From JAUSKF01 sp964545345 (GTDB lineage Bacteria > Patescibacteriota > Minisyncoccia > UBA6257 > WO2-44-18), in contig CAZJFE010000001.1 of assembly GCA_964545345.1 (NCBI GenBank), forward strand, positions 30,174 to 94,173: a DNA stretch of 64,000 bases, given 5' to 3'. Under the pieces are notes generated by a model, which was not told the DNA's origin, searched no databases, and saw only the letters and a program-made list of their open reading frames with translations. The position numbers and the translations under genes are program-made. The stretch's first letter is position 1; each line of letters starts with the position of its first letter. Positions 16,997-25,003 of the stretch are shown one piece after another.

Positions 16997-18157
16997 ATGG
17001 GGCAAAAAAGAAAAATTTGTTTGTTTTCTGGCAAGCGCGGCGGGTTCGGCGCTTATTTGCCGTTGATGCGATTAATTGACGCTGACCCGGACCTGGAATT
17101 ACAGATTCTTCTGGGCGATATGCACGCTTCAAAAGAATTTGGCCAGACCGTTGATGAAGCCAGAAAGTTCTTTCCGGAAGCGAAAATAGAGGTTATTGAG
17201 ATGGGCGCCGGTCGCGGTGATAGTCCGGTAGTTCGGGCGGAGAATTTGGGAATGTGTCTGCAGAAAGCTCCGGCGATTTTAGAGAAGCTAGGGCCGGATT
17301 TGGTTTTAGTCCATGGCGACAGGGCGGAGCATTTAATGGTGGCGCTGGCGGCGCTCAATCTTGGTATTCCGGTGGGCCACACTCAAGGAGGAGAGGTCTC
17401 GGGGAACATTGATGATGTTCAGCGGCATGCCATTACCAAGCTGGCCCATCTGCATTTTCCGGAGACGGAAGCCGCCGCCGATCGTTTGAAGAAACTTGGA
17501 GAAGAAACTTGGAGGATTAACGTGGTCGGTTCTACTTACATAGATCGGATCGCGAAGAAGATGTATACACCAACTTCGGAAGCCAGAGCAAAGTATGGTT
17601 TGGAGCCAGAAGAAAAATATTTCTTGGTAATTTTCCACCCGGACACTTATCTTTCTCGTGAAGAAAATTATCAGGCGGCTAAAAATATTTTGGCGGCCAT
17701 GAAAGATTCGGGATATAAGGCGGCTATCACCTATCCTTGCTCCGACCCCGGCTATCAGGGGGTTTTAGACGCGATGGCGGAAGTTAAGAATGATCCGCAA
17801 TTTTTAATTTACAAAAATATAGATAATTTAGATTTTTTGGGATTAATGGCTGGCGCGCGGGCGATCTTGGGTAATTCCTCTTCAGCTATCGTAGAGGCGC
17901 CATATTTCCAGTTGGCGGCCGTTAACGTTGGAAAGCGTCAGATGGGACGTGACCGAGAGGAAAATGTAGTTGATTGTGAGGCGACCGTTGACGGCATCAA
18001 ATCCAAGATAAGATTTGTTTTGGAGGATTCAAGTTTCCGGGAGAAATTGAAGCAATGCGGCTACCGGTTGGGAAACGGGCAAGCCGCCGAAAAAATCCTC
18101 GCTGTGTTGAAGACCGCCGAAATCAACGAAAAGTTGCTCAAAAAGCGCCTTGTCTAA
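16997..18157 (+). CDS. neuC: UDP-GlcNAc 2-epimerase, hydrolysing (NeuC/LegG-like)
   Basis: 386 aa, GT-B-like epimerase. It converts UDP-GlcNAc, or a 2,4-diacetamido-trideoxy analogue, into the free manno sugar that feeds NeuB. Seen: FSGKRGGFGAYLPLM, LVHGDRAEHLMVALAA, GHTQGGEVSGNIDDVQRHA, FHPDTY and GNSSSAIVEAP, the conserved blocks of the hydrolysing branch. Which product is made (ManNAc for Neu5Ac, or the legionaminic precursor) cannot be told from this protein. It leads a block of neuC, sqdB, neuA and a putative transferase in one operon. Confidence 0.88.
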   Translation: MGQKRKICLFSGKRGGFGAYLPLMRLIDADPDLELQILLGDMHASKEFGQTVDEARKFFPEAKIEVIEMGAGRGDSPVVRAENLGMCLQKAPAILEKLGPDLVLVHGDRAEHLMVALAALNLGIPVGHTQGGEVSGNIDDVQRHAITKLAHLHFPETEAAADRLKKLGEETWRINVVGSTYIDRIAKKMYTPTSEARAKYGLEPEEKYFLVIFHPDTYLSREENYQAAKNILAAMKDSGYKAAITYPCSDPGYQGVLDAMAEVKNDPQFLIYKNIDNLDFLGLMAGARAILGNSSSAIVEAPYFQLAAVNVGKRQMGRDREENVVDCEATVDGIKSKIRFVLEDSSFREKLKQCGYRLGNGQAAEKILAVLKTAEINEKLLKKRLV

Positions 18158-18186
18158 AGACGTCTTTCTTGTTAATTTATTAACTA

Positions 18187-19353
18187 ATGAATTCCAAGCC
18201 AAAAGTTTTGATTTTAGGCGGCGATGGCTATTTGGGTTGGCCGACAGCCATGCATTTTGCTCGCCAGGGGTATCAGGTTGCGATTGCCGATAATATGTCC
18301 AAGCGTGTCTGGGAGGCCGAGCTCGGCACGGCGCCGCTTTGGAGCATCCCATTGGTTCATAAGCGGGTTCGTTTATGGAAGGACAAAGCTGGTCATGAGA
18401 TAAAACTTTATATTGGTGACATTGCGCAGAATCATCGTTTTGTTTACAAAATGTTTGAGGAATTCCGTCCGGATGCTGTAGTGCATTACGCGGAACAGCC
18501 ATCCGCTCCTTATTCCATGCACAGCCGAGAGAAAGCGGTGAACACTCAGGTCAACAATGTGGCCGGCAACCTGAATGTTTTATTCGCGATGCGGAAATAT
18601 ACTCCTGATGCTCATTTGGTGAAGCTGGGAACTATGGGCGAGTATGGAACTCCGAACATTGATATTGAGGAGGGTTGGTTAGAGATTGAGCACAAAGGCA
18701 GAAAAGATAGGGTGTTGTTCCCGAAGAAGCCGGGGTCGTTTTATCACTTAAGCAAAGTACACGACAGCCACAACATTGAATTCGCCTGCCGAATCTGGGG
18801 ATTGCGAGCAACCGACCTGAACCAAGGCGTGGTCTATGGTCTTGAGACAGAGGAGACTAAGATGCATCCCGAACTTCTTACCAGTTTCCATTACGATGAT
18901 GTTTTCGGTACCGCGTTAAACCGATTTTGCGTTCAGGCGGTTGCCGGTGTACCGCTCACGGTATATGGTCAAGGCGGACAAAAGCGCGGATTTTTAAATA
19001 TTAGAGACACTTTGCAGTGTGTTCAAATCGCAGTTGATAATCCGGCGAAATCGGGAGAATTCCGGGTGTTCAACCAGTTCACCGAAGTTTTTTCAGTGTT
19101 GGATTTGGCCAAAACTGTTCAGCAAGCTAGCGAGGCCTTAGGTATCAAGGTTTCCATCAACAATATTCCTAATCCACGAGTAGAGGCCGAACAGCATTAT
19201 TACAATCCGAAAAATGATTCATTGCTTAAGTTGGGATTAAAGCCCCGCAATCTCTCTAATGAGCTGATCAATTCCATGCTGGTGAATATCCAAAAATCCA
19301 AGGATCAGATTGAGCACCACACGATTTTGCCGAAGATCACTTGGAAACAGTAA
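18187..19353 (+). CDS. sqdB: UDP-sulfoquinovose synthase (SQD1/SqdB/Agl3 family)
   Basis: 388-aa short-chain dehydrogenase/reductase that makes UDP-sulfoquinovose from UDP-glucose and sulfite. The match to the SQD1 family as I know it runs through the whole protein: GGDGYLGWPTAMHFARQGYQ, HYAEQPSAPYSM, LGTMGEYGTPNIDIEEG (about 147), YHLSKVHDSHNIEF with the Tyr/Lys pair (about 186), DLNQGVVYGLETEETKMHPE, FGTALNRFCVQA, RVFNQFTEVFSV, NPRVEAEQHYYNP. Known uses are sulfolipid SQDG and, in Sulfolobus, the S-layer N-glycan (Agl3). Here it lies among glycan genes with no adjacent recognisable SqdX/SqdD, so a glycan role is more likely. The stop overlaps the next start (TAATG). Confidence 0.93.
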   Translation: MNSKPKVLILGGDGYLGWPTAMHFARQGYQVAIADNMSKRVWEAELGTAPLWSIPLVHKRVRLWKDKAGHEIKLYIGDIAQNHRFVYKMFEEFRPDAVVHYAEQPSAPYSMHSREKAVNTQVNNVAGNLNVLFAMRKYTPDAHLVKLGTMGEYGTPNIDIEEGWLEIEHKGRKDRVLFPKKPGSFYHLSKVHDSHNIEFACRIWGLRATDLNQGVVYGLETEETKMHPELLTSFHYDDVFGTALNRFCVQAVAGVPLTVYGQGGQKRGFLNIRDTLQCVQIAVDNPAKSGEFRVFNQFTEVFSVLDLAKTVQQASEALGIKVSINNIPNPRVEAEQHYYNPKNDSLLKLGLKPRNLSNELINSMLVNIQKSKDQIEHHTILPKITWKQ

Positions 19354-20069
19354 TGTCTAATAATCCGAAAGTTTTAGCGATTATTCCAGCGAGAGGCGGT
19401 TCCAAATCCATTCCCCATAAAAATATTGTTTCGTTAGCGGGCAAACCACTTTTGAGTTATGCGGTTAATGCGATCAAAGCGAGCAAATCCGTGAATCGTC
19501 TGATCGTGGACACCGATGATCAGAAAATCGCCGATGTGGCGAAAGTTTTGGGGGCGGAGGTTCCGTATTTACGACCGGCCGAGCTTGCCACCGACACCGC
19601 CGCCACGATGCCAGTACTGCGTAATTCGTTGGAATGGTTAGCGAAAAATGAAAATTATTTCCCGGATTATATACTGTTGGTTCAAGCCACTTCCCCGTTT
19701 ATTAAAACCTCCGAAATTGAAGCCGCGATTGATCTGATAAAAAAGAATTCCGAAGCCGACTCTGTTACCAGTGTTATTGAGGTGCCAAACAATTTTCATC
19801 CGATTAACTCCCGACTGATCACCGATGATGGCTGGTTGCAATTCGTGGATTCGGTTGAGCGGGCGAAATATAACCAGCGGCAGTCCAAGCCGAAGCGATA
19901 CGCGATCGGTAATCTCTGGGTCTTTACGCCCGAAGTGATACAAAAAAAAGATATTCCGATCGGTGATCACTGCTTGCCACTGATTATTAAGCCGATGAGC
20001 GCTTTTGACATTGATACTCCGGAGGACCTAGAGGTCGCCGAAGCGCTTTTACCAATCGCTTTACGATGA
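19353..20069 (+). CDS. neuA: CMP-nonulosonate (acylneuraminate) cytidylyltransferase, copy 1
   Basis: 238 aa. It activates a sialic-acid-like sugar with CTP. Seen: IIPARGGSKSIPHKNI nucleotide-binding loop, LIVDTDDQKIADVAK, VPYLRPAELATDTAA, LLVQATSPF, and SAFDIDTPEDLEVAEALL at the end. ATG 19353 overlaps the stop of sqdB and is preferred to the upstream start 19341. The second copy at 47027-47746 differs in its central specificity region (here PNNFHPINSRL, there SPLPHNPYKMW), so two different CMP-sugars are possible. Confidence 0.9.
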   Translation: MSNNPKVLAIIPARGGSKSIPHKNIVSLAGKPLLSYAVNAIKASKSVNRLIVDTDDQKIADVAKVLGAEVPYLRPAELATDTAATMPVLRNSLEWLAKNENYFPDYILLVQATSPFIKTSEIEAAIDLIKKNSEADSVTSVIEVPNNFHPINSRLITDDGWLQFVDSVERAKYNQRQSKPKRYAIGNLWVFTPEVIQKKDIPIGDHCLPLIIKPMSAFDIDTPEDLEVAEALLPIALR

Positions 20070-21421
20070 GGACTATTTTTTTAACTGCTTTCACTAATTT
20101 TGTTGTCCGAAATATTTTGGACACGGAAGTTCTGGGCATTTTGAAGTCCGATCCGAATTTGAGGATTGTTATTTTAGCCCCTGATGAGGAAAGAGATTAT
20201 TTGGCCAAGCATTTTTCTTCCAACAATGTATTAGTTGAGGGGGTCAGGATGTTGCCGGTTGGCACCACGAAAGCTCTGATTAGTTTTATCTGTCGGTCTC
20301 TAGTTAAGACTTATACCACCGAGATGTTCGCCAAACTGCGCTATAGCCGTCTGGAGTATTTTTGGTACTATTTTCTCGTTAACGTATTAGCTGGGCGAGT
20401 TTGGTTCATGAAGTTCATGCGTTTTCTAGACAATCTTCTGCTCACTAAGGATCGTTTTGCTACTTATTTTGAAAAATATCAGCCATCGTTAGTTTTTTCT
20501 ACCGACATCACCGATCGGAGCACCGGGGAGAGTGATATTGATCTGATTCGTGAGGCGAAGCATCGGGGTGTTCCGGTTGTTGGTATGGTACGTTCCTGGG
20601 ATAATCTTACTTCCAGGGGGATTATTCGGCAGGTCCCGGACAAAATAATTCTGCATAATGAAATTTTGAAGAATGAGTGTGTGAAATATCACGGTATAAC
20701 GCCGGAGAAGATTATTGTCACGGGTATACCCCATTACGACAACTACCTGAAAGTTAAAAAACTTTCTAGGGAAGAATTTTACCGACCCCTTGGCCTCGAT
20801 CCTAATAAAAAGACTGTATTTTTTGTAGTGACGGCCGATGGCTTCCTGGAAAAGCAGTTTGGCGGCCGCAAGCCGACTATTAATCGGCATATTTTGGAGC
20901 AATTAACCAAATTAAATTCGGACAAATATCAAATTCTAGTTCGCTTCCCCTTAATCGGAACGGTTGATCTTGGAGATTTCAAAACACCGGCTAATATGGT
21001 TTTTGATCATCCGGGGAAACTGTTTGGCAAGGGAGAGTTGGATCGTGACTCGGATTACCACCTGATTAATTCTTTGTATCACTGCGACGTTGGTATTCCT
21101 GGTCCCTCAACCATTGCGGCCGACACTCTAATTTTTGATAAACCACTAATAGTGGTCGGTTTTGATAAAGAAAAAGATTTGCCCATGGAGGCGAGTATGA
21201 GAAAGTTTCTAGCTTTGGAGCATCTTCGGCCGCTTACCGATCTTGGCGCGGCTAGGATCGCCAATGACGAATCGGAGTTGGCCGATCTGCTGAATAAGTA
21301 TTTAGAAAATCCTAAGTCCGACGCGGAAAATCGCCAAAAGGCGATTGAGGCAATTTGCTGGAGATTAGATGGCCAGGCGAGTGAACGAGTGGCGCAGTCT
21401 ATTTTGTCGGGGTTGCGCTAG
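20066..21421 (+). CDS. GT-B-like surface-carbohydrate transferase, WDN[LV]T family (group A)
   Basis: 451 aa, one of four paralogues in the window. Shared blocks: WDNLT (RSWDNLTSRGI), then a D-x5-HNEIL block, ITGIPHYDNY-like (VTGIPHYDNYLK), a D-P-N-K-K-T block beginning the second Rossmann-like half, and a late STIAADTLIFDKPLIVVGFD. This layout recalls CDP-glycerol glycerophosphotransferase-like and TIGR-type surface carbohydrate biosynthesis proteins; I cannot name the exact family. Its start overlaps the neuA stop (ATGA), so it is a candidate nonulosonate transferase. Closest paralogue is 26468-27808. Confidence 0.7.
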   Translation: MRTIFLTAFTNFVVRNILDTEVLGILKSDPNLRIVILAPDEERDYLAKHFSSNNVLVEGVRMLPVGTTKALISFICRSLVKTYTTEMFAKLRYSRLEYFWYYFLVNVLAGRVWFMKFMRFLDNLLLTKDRFATYFEKYQPSLVFSTDITDRSTGESDIDLIREAKHRGVPVVGMVRSWDNLTSRGIIRQVPDKIILHNEILKNECVKYHGITPEKIIVTGIPHYDNYLKVKKLSREEFYRPLGLDPNKKTVFFVVTADGFLEKQFGGRKPTINRHILEQLTKLNSDKYQILVRFPLIGTVDLGDFKTPANMVFDHPGKLFGKGELDRDSDYHLINSLYHCDVGIPGPSTIAADTLIFDKPLIVVGFDKEKDLPMEASMRKFLALEHLRPLTDLGAARIANDESELADLLNKYLENPKSDAENRQKAIEAICWRLDGQASERVAQSILSGLR

Positions 21422-22163
21422 GATCTTTTTGAATCACGTAGCAGACGTTGTAGGCCCAGCGGTATTTCAATAATTGTTCCAGTTTTGGAAATCTTTTTGC
21501 AATCCGGAACACTATCTCCCGCAGTTTTCCTTTCCAGCCGCGGAAAACTTTCGGGGTAACCAAGTACTCTATTCCTAGAACTTTAAATCCGCGGAAAATA
21601 GTTTTTTCCAAAATTCCTTTTGGCAAGAGAGCGATGTGATTATTTTCCGGACGATAGCTGGCGAAATATCCTTTGCGCATTAAGAAATCTACGCTTGGTC
21701 GGGATAAAACGTGGGGCGTGGTAAATAGGAAGATGCCGCCGGGCTTCAGAACTCGGTTTACTTCTCGAGACGCGTAAAAAGGGTTTTCTAAATGAGGAAT
21801 TACGCACCAGGCGGTTACCGCGTCAAAGGTATTATCGGCCCAAGGAAGTTTTTCAGTGCTTAACTCGGCTAACTTATATTCTTTCACTAGCGGCCTAACC
21901 TCAGCCGGGAGATATTCTAAAATGTCGTGCGCGTACAGGTTTTTGAAGCCCGCGTTATCTAGTTGCTGTAGAAACAGCCCGCTGGCAGTGCCCAGATCCA
22001 AAACCTTAGCTTCTTCTTTTTTCCACCCGAGGTCCTTAGCGTAAGAGTTTAGAACATCAATTCCAAAGTTGTAGCGGACGTTTTTACCGGCGCAATTTTT
22101 CAACTTTCCCGCCACTTCGTCTTTGTGACTGCCCCGCAACTCCTCGGTTGTAAAATATTTCAT
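21399..22163 (-). CDS. SAM-dependent methyltransferase, class I
   Basis: 254 aa. Motif I VLDLGTASGLFLQQL, acidic end of strand 2 AHDILEYLP, NTFDAVTAWCVIPHLENP and VLKPGGIFLFTTPH show a Methyltransf_11-type fold. It resembles 24314-25003 through YFTTEEL/YLTPEEI starts and the shared LPWADNTFDAVTAW-like block, so the two are related duplicates. Probable target is a sugar hydroxyl or precursor, by context only. The start codon is exactly at the end of repeat element copy 2. Convergent 3' overlap of 23 nt with the preceding gene. Confidence 0.85.
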   Translation of the reverse strand: MKYFTTEELRGSHKDEVAGKLKNCAGKNVRYNFGIDVLNSYAKDLGWKKEEAKVLDLGTASGLFLQQLDNAGFKNLYAHDILEYLPAEVRPLVKEYKLAELSTEKLPWADNTFDAVTAWCVIPHLENPFYASREVNRVLKPGGIFLFTTPHVLSRPSVDFLMRKGYFASYRPENNHIALLPKGILEKTIFRGFKVLGIEYLVTPKVFRGWKGKLREIVFRIAKRFPKLEQLLKYRWAYNVCYVIQKDPSATPTK

Positions 22164-22277
22164 CCCGTTAGAAATATTGACCAGACAACGATTTTATAAA
22201 ATAGATTTGTTTCATATCATTATATTACCCTTTAGTCCTCCTGACTCTGTTGAGTAGAATTTCTAACGGGATTTCAT
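22157..22277 (-). mobile_element. Inverted-repeat element at a start codon, copy 2
   Basis: Core 22164-22270 (107 bp) with the same 12-bp terminal repeats, flanked by identical 7-bp ATTTCAT at 22157-22163 and 22271-22277 (ATGAAAT on the gene strand). The gene-proximal copy contains the ATG of the minus-strand methyltransferase. Subterminal sequence agrees with copies 1 and 3 (TCTACTCAA at one end, GGTCAAT at the other) while the centre is unrelated. No ORF inside. Confidence 0.8.
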
Positions 22278-22319
22278 TGTAATTTAGACAAAAATAAGTT
22301 TAACTGAAAATTAATCAAA

Positions 22320-23528
22320 ATGAAAGATAAAATCCTCTCAAATCTGCTTAAAAACGAGCTTCAAAGGCAGAAAGACACGCTTAATCTTATCCCATCAGAA
22401 AACTATGTTTCTTCGGATATTTTATCAATTTTAGGCTCCCCATTAACGAACAAATACTCCGAGGGTTATCCGGGTAAACGCTATTATCCGGGAAACCAGT
22501 TTTATGATGAAATTGAGAGGTTGGCGCAAAACCGGGCTTTGAAATTTTTTGGTCTCAAGCCAACCGAATGGCGGGCTAACGTCCAACCCTATTCCGGTTC
22601 TCCGGCGAATCTGGCCATCTATTCTGCTTTGTTGGAAAAAGATGATGTTATTTTGAGTCTCCGCTTGGACGCGGGCGGTCATTTGAGTCACGGCCACAAA
22701 GTTAGCGCCTCGGGGAAATTTTTCAAAGTGGTTCATTATGGGGTGGGCGATGATGGCTTAGTTGATTATGAGCGCTTGGCGGAACTTGCCAGAGAAAGCA
22801 ACGCTAAAATTATCGTTTCTGGTTTTACCGCCTATCCTCGGAAGGTAGATTTTTCAAAAATAGGGAAAATCGCGACTTCTGTGGGCGCCTATCATTTGGC
22901 CGACATTTCTCATATTGCCGGTCTAGTTGGGGCTGGTCTTCATCCATCACCTTTCGCGCACAGCGATGTGGTAATGACTACTACCCACAAGACTTTACGT
23001 GGCCCCCGCGGAGCGGTCATTTTTTCTCGCTCAGAGTTAGCCGATCGTATTGATCGGGCGGTATTTCCGGGAATGCAGGGTGGGCCGCACAACAATGTGA
23101 TCGCGGCCAAAGCGTTGATGTTTTTTGAGGATTCCACTTCTGCTTTCAAAAAATATCAGCAGCAGATTGTAAAAAACGCGACTGTATTAGCCAAAGGATT
23201 AACCGGTAAGGGTTTTGATCTGTTGACCGGCGGAACGGACACCCATCTGATGCTTATTAATTTAAAGCCGGTGGGTCTAACCGGAATGGAGGCGGAAAAG
23301 ATTTTGGAAAAAAATAATATAAACGCGAACCGTAATTCCTTACCCGGTGATCCGTCGCCGTTCAACCCAACCGGTATCCGCATCGGCATTCCGGCGGCTA
23401 CTACCCGGGGGATGAAGGAAAAAGAGATGGCTAAAGTTGCCGAGTTGATTCATCGGGCGCTGGTTAAAAAAGAGAATGTTTTGAAAGAAGTCGTGGCCCT
23501 TTGCAAAAAATTTCCTCTGCCTTACTAA
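22320..23528 (+). CDS. glyA: Serine hydroxymethyltransferase
   Basis: 402 aa PLP enzyme interconverting serine and glycine with tetrahydrofolate, giving 5,10-methylene-THF. Seen: NLIPSENYVS, TNKYSEGYPGKRYYPGNQ, the PLP-lysine segment VMTTTHKTLRGPRGAV, FPGMQGGPHNN, and GIRIGIPAATTRGM. Length is near the family norm. No Shine-Dalgarno. Followed 3 nt later by folD, a natural functional pair, and then by sugar-decorating enzymes in the same direction. Confidence 0.96.
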   Translation: MKDKILSNLLKNELQRQKDTLNLIPSENYVSSDILSILGSPLTNKYSEGYPGKRYYPGNQFYDEIERLAQNRALKFFGLKPTEWRANVQPYSGSPANLAIYSALLEKDDVILSLRLDAGGHLSHGHKVSASGKFFKVVHYGVGDDGLVDYERLAELARESNAKIIVSGFTAYPRKVDFSKIGKIATSVGAYHLADISHIAGLVGAGLHPSPFAHSDVVMTTTHKTLRGPRGAVIFSRSELADRIDRAVFPGMQGGPHNNVIAAKALMFFEDSTSAFKKYQQQIVKNATVLAKGLTGKGFDLLTGGTDTHLMLINLKPVGLTGMEAEKILEKNNINANRNSLPGDPSPFNPTGIRIGIPAATTRGMKEKEMAKVAELIHRALVKKENVLKEVVALCKKFPLPY

Positions 23529-23531
23529 CTT

Positions 23532-24314
23532 ATGGTTATTGATGGGAAAAAAATAGCTGGGCAAATTATCGCCGAGCTGAAGAAGCAGTTGGCGCCGCAA
23601 AAAGAGCTGGCGGCGATTTTAGTTGGCGAAAACCCCGCCTCGGCTAGTTTTTTGCGGCAAAAGGAAAAGATCGCGAAAGATTTGGGAGTTAATTTTCAGC
23701 TCCACAATTTGAGAGCCGACTTATCCCAAGGTGAACTGATTGTTGAGTTGGGTAAGTTGATTTCCAGTGATCAGGTCGGCGGATTCATTTTGCAATTGCC
23801 TTTGCCGGAAAAATACGACCGTGACGAGGTTTTGGCAGCTTTGCCCTCAGAAAAAGATGTTGACGCGCTCACCGGCAGAGGAAAAGCGGTGCCGCCGGCA
23901 GTTTTAGCGGTGCAAGATGTTTTAAAAGAAGTTCGTTTTTCTTTAGCCGACAAAGTGGTTGGGGTTGTGGGCCGGGGTTTACTGGTTGGTCGACCAATTG
24001 CCGAGTGGCTTAGCGGTCAATGCCGGGAAGTAATCATTTTTCACACCAAAACCGATTTGAGTCGGATTGCCGATTGCGATCTGGTGATTTCCGGAGCCGG
24101 CAAGGCCGGTTTAATTAAACCGGATATGCTCAAGCCAGGCGCTGGATTGATTGATTTCGGTTTTGACATGGTTGACGGCAAAGTTCGCGGCGATTTTGAT
24201 CCAGCGTCGTTAGTCGTTAGTCGTTCGTCAGTCAGTTTTTACACTCCCACCCCAGGCGGCACCGGGCCTATTCTGGTTGCCGAATTGTTCAAAAATTTCT
24301 ATACTCTTAACTAA
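23532..24314 (+). CDS. folD: Methylenetetrahydrofolate dehydrogenase/cyclohydrolase
   Basis: 260 aa bifunctional enzyme converting 5,10-methylene-THF to 10-formyl-THF. Seen: NPASASFLRQKEK (catalytic Lys present; the usually conserved Tyr in this block is Phe), GFILQLPLP, KDVDALTG, VVGRGLLVGRPIAEWL, and YTPTPGGTGP. The loop before the last motif is about five residues longer than usual and is encoded by a period-7 repeat (24206-24235). Its stop overlaps the next start (TAATG). Whether the Tyr-to-Phe change affects the cyclohydrolase step is unknown. Confidence 0.93.
   Translation: MVIDGKKIAGQIIAELKKQLAPQKELAAILVGENPASASFLRQKEKIAKDLGVNFQLHNLRADLSQGELIVELGKLISSDQVGGFILQLPLPEKYDRDEVLAALPSEKDVDALTGRGKAVPPAVLAVQDVLKEVRFSLADKVVGVVGRGLLVGRPIAEWLSGQCREVIIFHTKTDLSRIADCDLVISGAGKAGLIKPDMLKPGAGLIDFGFDMVDGKVRGDFDPASLVVSRSSVSFYTPTPGGTGPILVAELFKNFYTLN
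24206..24235 (+). repeat. Heptamer repeat inside folD
   Basis: GTCGTTA GTCGTTA GTCGTTC GTCA: period 7, coding for part of a surface loop (SLVVSRSSV). The word TCGTTAG recurs in tracts at 25474 and 58434. Confidence 0.78.
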
Positions 24315-25003
24315 TGGAGTATCTTACGCCCGAGGAAATTAAGGCCAATAAAGAGGGCCTACAGGGCAAGTTTAAGCTTAAAACGACTCAACACCCAGGG
24401 ACTATTAAGGGGCGTTGCAGGGGCATCTTTCTTGACGCTGTCGGTGATAAGAATACGAAGATTTTGGATTTCGGGGTTGGTTCCGGGGCGTTCCTTAAGT
24501 CAATCCAAGAAAGTGGTTATCAGCATCTCTATGGTTGTGACATTGATGACTATCTCGCTCCGGAAGTGAAGCCGCTGATAAAAGAATTTAAAACTTTTGA
24601 CGCTAGCTTTGGAAAATTTCCTTGGCCGGACCAATCTTTTGATGTTGTAACCGCTTGGGAGGTTTTTGAGCACTTAGAGAATCCGCATCAGGCGCTTCGG
24701 GAGGTGGATAGAATCCTAAAACCGAAAGGATTACTGGTGATGTCCCTGCCGAATATTTTTCATATTATTTCCCGGTTAATTTTCCTGAAGCGCGGTCTTT
24801 TCCCGCGCTGGAACGAAACCAACAATCATATTTCCATGTTCCCGCACGGAATTTTTGAAAAAACTTTCCTGAAGTACTTCAATTTGGAGAAAGAAGGATA
24901 TGTTTTTTCTAAAATCAATCTCCCTCTTTTGAGTTCTATCAAATGGTTGCCTGAAAACCAGTGGTTTGGTAATTGGGTGTACTACGTTCTTAGAAAAAAG
25001 TAA
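24314..25003 (+). CDS. SAM-dependent methyltransferase, class I
   Basis: 229 aa. Motif I ILDFGVGSGAFLKSI, YGCDIDDYL, FPWPDQSFDVVTAWEVFEHL and ILKPKGLLVMSLPN define a Methyltransf_11/23-type domain. It shares start and middle blocks with the minus-strand enzyme at 21399-22163. It overlaps both neighbours by 1 nt, so it is part of a coupled unit with folD and the following GT4. Sugar O-methylation is the likely role, from context. Confidence 0.86.
   Translation: MEYLTPEEIKANKEGLQGKFKLKTTQHPGTIKGRCRGIFLDAVGDKNTKILDFGVGSGAFLKSIQESGYQHLYGCDIDDYLAPEVKPLIKEFKTFDASFGKFPWPDQSFDVVTAWEVFEHLENPHQALREVDRILKPKGLLVMSLPNIFHIISRLIFLKRGLFPRWNETNNHISMFPHGIFEKTFLKYFNLEKEGYVFSKINLPLLSSIKWLPENQWFGNWVYYVLRKK

Noticed and set aside
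20066..21421. Naming the WDN[LV]T family as sialyltransferases
   Set aside because: Only the gene order next to neuA suggests it; no known sialyltransferase motif was visible, so it is kept as a hypothesis.
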